From: Dugong dugon
Lineage: Eukaryota; Chordata; Mammalia; Sirenia; Dugongidae
Reading direction: 5' to 3'
DNA length: 64,000 nucleotides
Assembly: GCA_030035585.1 (NCBI GenBank)
Contig: CM057465.1
Span: 31,266,001-31,330,000 of the forward strand
The stretch's first letter is position 1. Each line of letters begins with the position of its first letter. Both the position numbers and the translations under genes were made by a program. This document shows positions 58,371-64,000 of this stretch, one piece after another. The notes under the pieces were generated by a model. It was given only the letters and a program-made list of their open reading frames with translations. It did no database searches and was not told the origin of the DNA.

Positions 58371-58486
58371 TAAGAAGGATTACCTGAGGCTACGAAGCTC
58401 AAGACAAAGGGTTAGACGTGCACTTCTACATTCTAAAGAAAGATGTTCACACATTCCAGAGGGCTTACTAAGAGGTAACCAAGCTA

Positions 58487-58699
58487 ACCAAACCAAAAAC
58501 CAAACACTTTGCTATAGAGTCGATTCCAACTCATAGTGACCTTATAGGACAGAGTAGAACTGCCCCATAGAGTTTCCAAGGATGTAATCATTATGGAAGC
58601 AGATTGCCACATCTTTCTACCACAAAGCAGCTGGTGAGTTTGAACCACCAACCTTTCCGTTAGCAGCCAAGCACTTAATTACGACTCCACAGGGCTACG
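58487..58699 (-). mobile_element. AfroSINE, long form (type B)
   Basis: AACCAAACCAAAAACCAAAC tail, middle GATGTAATCATTATGGAAGC and CACATCTTTCTACCAC, head complement ending in CCACAGGGCT. Minus strand, complete. Confidence 0.88.
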
Positions 58700-58764
58700 T
58701 GTATCAGGCTAGTCAGTATCAAAATCCATCTGCAATGTCCAGGTGACACTGGTGCAAACAGTTT

Positions 58765-60907
58765 GCACCAATGGATGCGCTACTGGAAGTGCTGACTCTT
58801 CTATGCCAAGAAATTTGGAAGACAGCTACCTGGCCAACCGACTGGAAGAGTGCCATATTTATGCCTATTCCCAAGAAAGGTGGTCCATCTGAATGTGGAA
58901 GTTATCAAAAATATCATTAATATCACAGACAAGTAAAATTTTGCTGAAGATCATTCAGCAAAGCGGCTGCAGCAGTATATCAACAGGGAACTGCCAGAAA
59001 TTCAGGCCAGATTCAGAAGAGGATGTGGAACCAGGTATATCATTGCTGATGTCAGATGGATCCTGGCTGAAAGTAGAGAGTACCAGAAAGATGTTTACGT
59101 GTGTTTTATTTTCTATGCAAAGGCATTTGACTATGCAGATCATAACAAATTATGAATAACATTGCAAAGAATGGGAACTCCAGAACACTTAATTGTGCTC
59201 ATGAAGAACCTGTACATAGATCAAGAGGTAGTCGTTAGAACAGAACAAGGGGATACTGCATTGTTTAAAGTCAGGAAAGGTGTGTATCAGGGTTGTATCC
59301 TTTCACCATACCTATTCAGTCTGTATGCTGAGCAGATAATTTGAGAAGCTGGGCTATATGAAGAAGAATGGGGCACCAGAATTGGAGGGAGACTCATTAA
59401 CAGCCTGAGATATGCAGATGACACAACCTTGCTTGCTGAAAGTGAAGAGGACTTGAAGCACTTACTGACGAAGATCAAAGACCACAGCCTTCAGTATGGA
59501 TTACGCCTCAACTTAAAGAAAACAGAAATCTCATAATTGGACCAATAAGCAACATCACGATAAATGGAGAAAAGATTGAAGTTGTCAAGGATTTCGTTAT
59601 ACTGGATCCACAACCAACACCCATAGAAGCAGCAATCAAGAAATCAAAAGACTCATTGCATTGGGCAAATCTGCTGCAGAAGACCTCTTTAAATTGTTGA
59701 AAAGCAAATTCGTCACCTTGAGGACTAAGGTGCACCTGACCCAAGCCATGGTGTTTTAAATCGCATCACATGCGTGTGAAAGCCAGACAATGAATAAGGA
59801 AGATCAAAGAAGAATTGATGCCTTTGAATTGTGGTGTAGGTGAATAATATTCACTATACCATGGACTGCTAAAAGAATGAACAAATCAGTCTTGGAAGAA
59901 GTGCAGCCAGAATGCTCCTTAGAAGGAAGGATGGCAAGCCTACATCTTAACACACTTTGGACATGTTATCAGGAGGGATCAGTCTCTAGAAATAAGTGCC
60001 CAGAGGCACCCCACTCCACCAGGAAGCCTCCTGCTCACACGCATTCAGCTCTCTTGCTCCGTGGGTCGGCTCCAGCGCTGTCTTTCACCCGTCTCGTGTT
60101 TCTGCTGCTGTTGGTTCTCTGATGCTCCTGCTTCTCTGCTGCTGTAGGTTCTCTCCTGCTGCTGGTCCTCTGTCACTGCCGCACATCTATCCATTCACAG
60201 TTTTAAAACCACTTCCACATTTTAGGTATCTGTTAGAGCAGCTCCCCACTCTCTCGGTACCAAATTCTGTCTTAGTCATCCAGTGCTGCTATAACAGAAA
60301 CACCACAAGTGGATGGTTTATTTCCTCACAGTCAAAGTAGGCTAAAAGTCATCAGCTCCAGGGGAAGGCTTTTTCTCTCTCTCGGCCTTCTCATCAGTGT
60401 TCCCCTGGACTAGGAGCTTCTCAGCGCAGGGACCCTGGTCCAAAAGGCGCGCTCTGCTCCTGGCACTGCTTTCTTGATGGTATGAGGTCCCGCTGTCTCA
60501 CTGCTCACTTCTGTCTTTTATATCTCAAGAGACTGCCTCAGGACACAATCCAGTCTTGTAGATCAGGCTCTGCCTTAGTAACACAACTGCCACCCATCCT
60601 CCCTCATTAACATCACAGAGGCAGGTTTACAACATACAGGAAAATCACACAGTACCAGGAATCATGGCCTGGCCAAACTGATACACACATTTTTGGAGGG
60701 ACATAATTCAAACCATGGCACTTGGTAAAATACAGGGTCAGCAAAAAAGAGGAAGACCCTCAAGAAGATGGATTGACACAGTGGCTGCAACAATGGGCTC
60801 AAGCATAACAAAAATTGTGGGCCTGGCACAGGACCGAGTAGTATTTCGTTCTGTAGTACATATGGTCTCCAAGATTCGGAACTGACTTGACAGCACCTAG
60901 CAACAAC
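58765..60907 (+). mobile_element. RTE1 LINE, 5'-truncated, carrying an LTR fossil
   Basis: Starts inside the reverse-transcriptase region (GCTACTGGAAGTGCTGAC), continues with TGTATCAGGGTTGTATCC and GATATGCAGATGACACAACC, and ends GGAACTGACTTGACAGCACC plus TAGCAACAACA. The longest clean coding part (59162-59344) reads YIDQEVVVRTEQGDTALFKV and then QGCILSPYLFSLYAEQII, part of the reverse transcriptase. It is broken elsewhere. Confidence 0.9.
59994..60720 (-). mobile_element. MaLR-like LTR with adjoining internal sequence, fossil
   Basis: The LTR (60268-60720) reads on the minus strand from TGCCATGGTTTGAATTATG to TGACTAAGACA. It is followed by internal sequence beginning GAATTTGGTACCGAGAGAG, the primer-site region typical of MaLR elements. 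About 270 bases of internal part are left, with no second LTR. It is inserted in the RTE copy and belongs to the same group as the LTR at 51675. Confidence 0.8.
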
Positions 60908-61115
60908 AGACAGCAGGGAAATGGCTGAAACTAGTTGGTATGCTGGCAGCAGTGAGCAATAATAGCTGCCAGCCTCATAGCAAGGCAGAAAACAGAAACT
61001 GTAAAAAACATTTTTAAGAACTGCAAAATCAGATCAGTATTCACTTTTTGCATTGAGGCAAGCTCACCCCCACCCTTCTCACGTATATTCACACATAATC
61101 AAGTGGTTTTCTGGG
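60908..61115. other. Short spacer between RTE and LTR
   Basis: No feature seen. Confidence 0.6.
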
Positions 61116-61528
61116 TGTCTCAGCTACCTAGTGCTGCTATAACAGAAATACCACAAGTGAGTGGTTTTAACAAACAGAACTTTATTTTCTCACAGTTTAA
61201 GAGGCTAGAAGTCCAAATTCAGAGCACCTGCTCTTGGGGAAGGCTTTCTATCTCTGGAGGGAGGTCCTTTTGTCTCTTCAGCTTGTGCTTCCTGGTTCCT
61301 TCGAGATCACCATGTGTCTTGACATATATCTTAACCCATCTCTCCTCTACTTACTTTTTAAATAATCTCTTTTTTATCTCAAAAGAGATTAACTCAACAT
61401 ACACCCTATACTAATCCTGCCTCTTTAACATCACAAAGACAACCCATTCCCAAATGAGATTATAACCGCAGGCATAGAAGTTAGGGTTTACAACACATAT
61501 TTGGGGGGACACAATTCAGTCCATAACA
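61116..61528 (-). mobile_element. MaLR-like solo LTR with exact 5-bp duplication
   Basis: Plus strand begins TGTCTCAGCTACCTAGTGC and ends AATTCAGTCCATAACA. CTGGG lies on both sides (61111-61115 and 61529-61533). The LTR is 413 bp and complete, without nested insertions, and close to the one at 54871. Confidence 0.9.
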
Positions 61529-61533
61529 CTGGG

Positions 61534-62814
61534 AAAGTCTGATTCAATAGGTCTAAGGTGAAGAAATTTTGTTAATATTAACCAGCACAGAATCCAGTGC
61601 AAAATGAATTCAAAGGGAGATGAAATTGCCTTAGTCCACAGGGTGGGATAATCTTGTAGTAAAAAAGAATTTTGCACATTTTTCACTCAGTGTGTATCTA
61701 CAAAGGGAAGACAAGCTAGGGAAGTGATTGGGCTTATTTATGAGATTGCTTAAGGATACATTACAGAGAAGATAAACTAGAAAAATTATATGGTCATGTT
61801 TGCTCATATACAATCAAATGCTCTGCACAATTGATATGTCCAATAAAATCATGAGATGCTACATATGCTGTATAAAATATCAGAATAAGGGCATTTTGCT
61901 TGGAAGATGTCTGGGAGACAGTGTATGGTATAATTTATTGCATTGCCTAACTCCTGAATTCACAGATGTCTGAGAATAAAATGAGAAAGAAAAATATAAG
62001 GAAAGCCACACATAGCAAGTCAAGGAAGCAAAAGACCTTGCCCACAAGAGAGGGTTGCAACTTTTGTTCACTGAGGATTCCTGTTTCACAGAGTGCTCAG
62101 GGCGTAGTGAACGTTAATAAAGTTGACTGAGACTAAATATTAGAAAACTCCCTCACTCAACTCAGTAAATTAAACTCAATTCACTAACGTGAGTTATCAA
62201 AGTGGCACTTAATAAATACATAGGAAATGAAGGTTGTTTTGGAACACTCTTTTTTGTTTGTTTGTTCATTTATTCATTTTGTTTGTTTTAAATCTCATGA
62301 GGTATCCATACTTTTGAAAGCAAATTATTGTTCACATTTTTGCAAAATTACAGACAGAAAGGAATTCATTATTACGCCTAATACAAACTTCCACTAAAAT
62401 TTTCCCCTCTTTCTAACAAATGAAGTCCTTTTTTTCATCCTCCCTACTTCATCTGTCAAATAAACGACCTTAAATGATTTGCTCCATTCACCTGATCTGC
62501 CCATTTTGGGTAATTTTCCCAACATTAAATTGTCCTGAAAGTATCAACTCTCTGATTACTCCTTACTCCTGAGGTCTCTTCTACCTTTGCCACATATTAT
62601 ATTTTAGATTCTTTACACAAATATTTATTGTCTATTTCCTACGTGCTAAGGACTGTTATAGATTATGGACATACAACAACAAAGGAGAGAGAACACCCTC
62701 CTGCGCGGAGCTCTGCAACTATCAGGGATAACAAACAGATGTACAGCGGTGATTGTCTGGGGGCCACGGGGTGAAAGGAACAGAAAACAAAACAAAAATA
62801 GGAAATGCCTCCAC
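61534..62814. other. AT-rich intergenic DNA
   Basis: No gene and no firm repeat. A TTTGTTTGTTTGTTC patch occurs at 62251-62270. Confidence 0.55.
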
Positions 62815-62826
62815 TCTGCCTCATAG

Positions 62827-63028
62827 CCAAACCCGTGGCCGTCAAGTAGATTCCGACTCGTAGGGACCTTATGGGACAGAGCAGAACTGCCCCATGGGCT
62901 TACCAAGGCCGTAAATCTGTATGGAAGCGAACTGCCACATCTTCCTCCCATAGAGCGGCTGGTGGGTTTGAACGGCCCACCTTCCGGTTAGCAGTTGAGC
63001 ACTTAACCATTGTGCTACCAGGGCGCCT
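62827..63028 (-). mobile_element. AfroSINE, long form (type B), with exact 12-bp duplication
   Basis: TCTGCCTCATAG at 62815-62826 and 63029-63040. CpG sites are well kept (GTGGCCGTCAAG, ATTCCGACTCGTAG, AGAGCGGCTGG), and the central GGCCGTAAATCTGTATGG block is present. Together these suggest a younger member of the long form. Confidence 0.93.
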
Positions 63029-63040
63029 TCTGCCTCATAG

Positions 63041-64000
63041 GGCCTCCATTTCCCGCTCCTCTGACCAGAAAGAGGTGACTTCTTTAGAAACCATTTTCTA
63101 TTTGCAACTGGTGTGCGTTCCAGGTTTCATGCTTCGGGATAACAAAGAAAAGGAAAACAAGACCAGACAGGCGAAGAGGCAAAACAAGCCAGGAAACTCA
63201 GCCAGTTTAGTAGTAGTTTGAGCTCCCTAGCTCACCTGCTAGCATTGGTTTTCACAGTCCTCAGATGGCTGCTTCATGCGTATGGCTCAGGATCCTCAGT
63301 TGCATTGTTAGTAGGAAAGTGAAGATGAGTTATGCTTTTTCTACCTAAATGGGAATGCAAACCCCCAGTGAGTACAACCTTTATAGTTATCCAACATCAC
63401 ATCTCTGTACAAGTATCTCTGAGCAGTGTCCAGACATTCTTACTTCTGTCAAAGAAAAGTCTACGACCCACGTCCTTGTATGTCATTGATCCCTAAAAGT
63501 AGGCCACGGTTTAGAAATGCAAGAACTGATCAGTCTTCTTTGGGGTTTCTTTACCAGAGCCTCCAGAGTCCGAAAGCTGGTTCAAGTCCAGCCTCATTCT
63601 TGCCTCATCCCTGCCATGGTCTTCGATGATTTTTTCTTCTTCAGGTGTGATTATCTCACCACATGGAGCCCAGTAAGAAGATGACCCTATTCATTCTGTA
63701 CTGAAAACTACATAATATCTTGTTCTACTGATGTCTATCATAATTTATATTACCAGGCCATAATAGATGAGCTTGAAAACTGTTTCCAGTGCTTCCAGAC
63801 ATCTAGTATTAAAAGAGCATTGTTGCAGTCAACAACTTTGTGTATACCATTGCATACATGTTCTAATATACTTGTTAAATGTCCTAAAAGCAGAATTTCT
63901 GAATTTACGTATTTAAAACAATTAAAGGGTGATGTGTCATTCCCTTCTATTTTTTTTCAAATTACCTAAAAATAACATTTTTTGAGAAACTCTAGTTTCT
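63041..64000. other. Intergenic DNA
   Basis: No gene, repeat or RNA signature that I can support. The open frame at 63426-63629 is not recognisable. Confidence 0.5.

Noticed and set aside
1-64000. CRISPR arrays, operons, rRNA genes and true tRNA genes
   Set aside because: The window is mammalian nuclear DNA. The tRNA-like words are heads of AfroSINE and MIR copies; none folds as a complete tRNA by eye.

Overview
This 64 kb window is nuclear mammalian DNA, almost certainly from an afrothere and most likely an elephant or close relative (Paenungulata). The evidence is about 20 copies of a tRNA-headed SINE that I recognise as AfroSINE. With them are four copies of a BovB/RTE-type LINE (RTE1 of afrotheres) whose 3' end is shared with the SINE. 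A near-full-length, lineage-specific L1 and several MaLR-like LTRs also fit this group. The background is AT-rich and holds no multi-exon gene that I can support. The best host candidate is a CpG-rich, intronless transcription-unit-like block at about 2515-6215 with a 97-codon ORF at 2919-3212.

Layout: 1-2.5 kb holds ancient hAT and MIR relics and an unexplained hairpin. 2.5-6.2 kb is the CpG-rich intronless gene or retrocopy. 6.2-13.2 kb has AfroSINEs and old L1M pieces. 13.2-19.1 kb is a nested stack: an old L1M is interrupted by SINEs and by a full-length RTE with an inverted 5' part, and that RTE is itself split by an L1 3'-end copy. 19-23.3 kb is decayed L1. 23.8-25.9 kb holds Tigger (pogo-type) transposase relics, split by an MLT1-like LTR that itself carries a 222-bp hAT-like hairpin element. 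26-31.5 kb is mostly unannotatable, with two LTR-like stretches, one holding three ATTTGCAT octamers. 33.1-41.4 kb is a near-full-length L1 on the minus strand with matching target-site duplications (TSDs), decayed ORF1 and ORF2 and two tandem 5'-UTR monomers. 41.5-47.6 kb is quiet AT-rich DNA with MIR, L2 and SINE copies. 47.8-61.5 kb is a dense stack of three more RTE copies, three MaLR-type LTRs with exact 5-bp TSDs, one MaLR LTR with internal sequence, another LTR-like block and many SINEs. 61.5-64 kb is quiet apart from one SINE with an exact 12-bp TSD.

The elements act on each other rather than as a host pathway. RTE probably supplied the machinery that copied AfroSINE, since both end in the same tail. 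L1 supplied the long A-tailed copies. The nesting gives a relative clock: L1M, then SINEs and RTE, then MaLR-type LTRs and L1 3'-end copies, with some SINEs later still. I found no tRNA, rRNA, CRISPR or bacterial-type feature. I did not find a convincing new biological system. The points most worth a look are the intronless CpG-rich unit, the inverted RTE 5' end, the tandem L1 promoter units with an antisense ORF, and the SINE/LINE shared tail.
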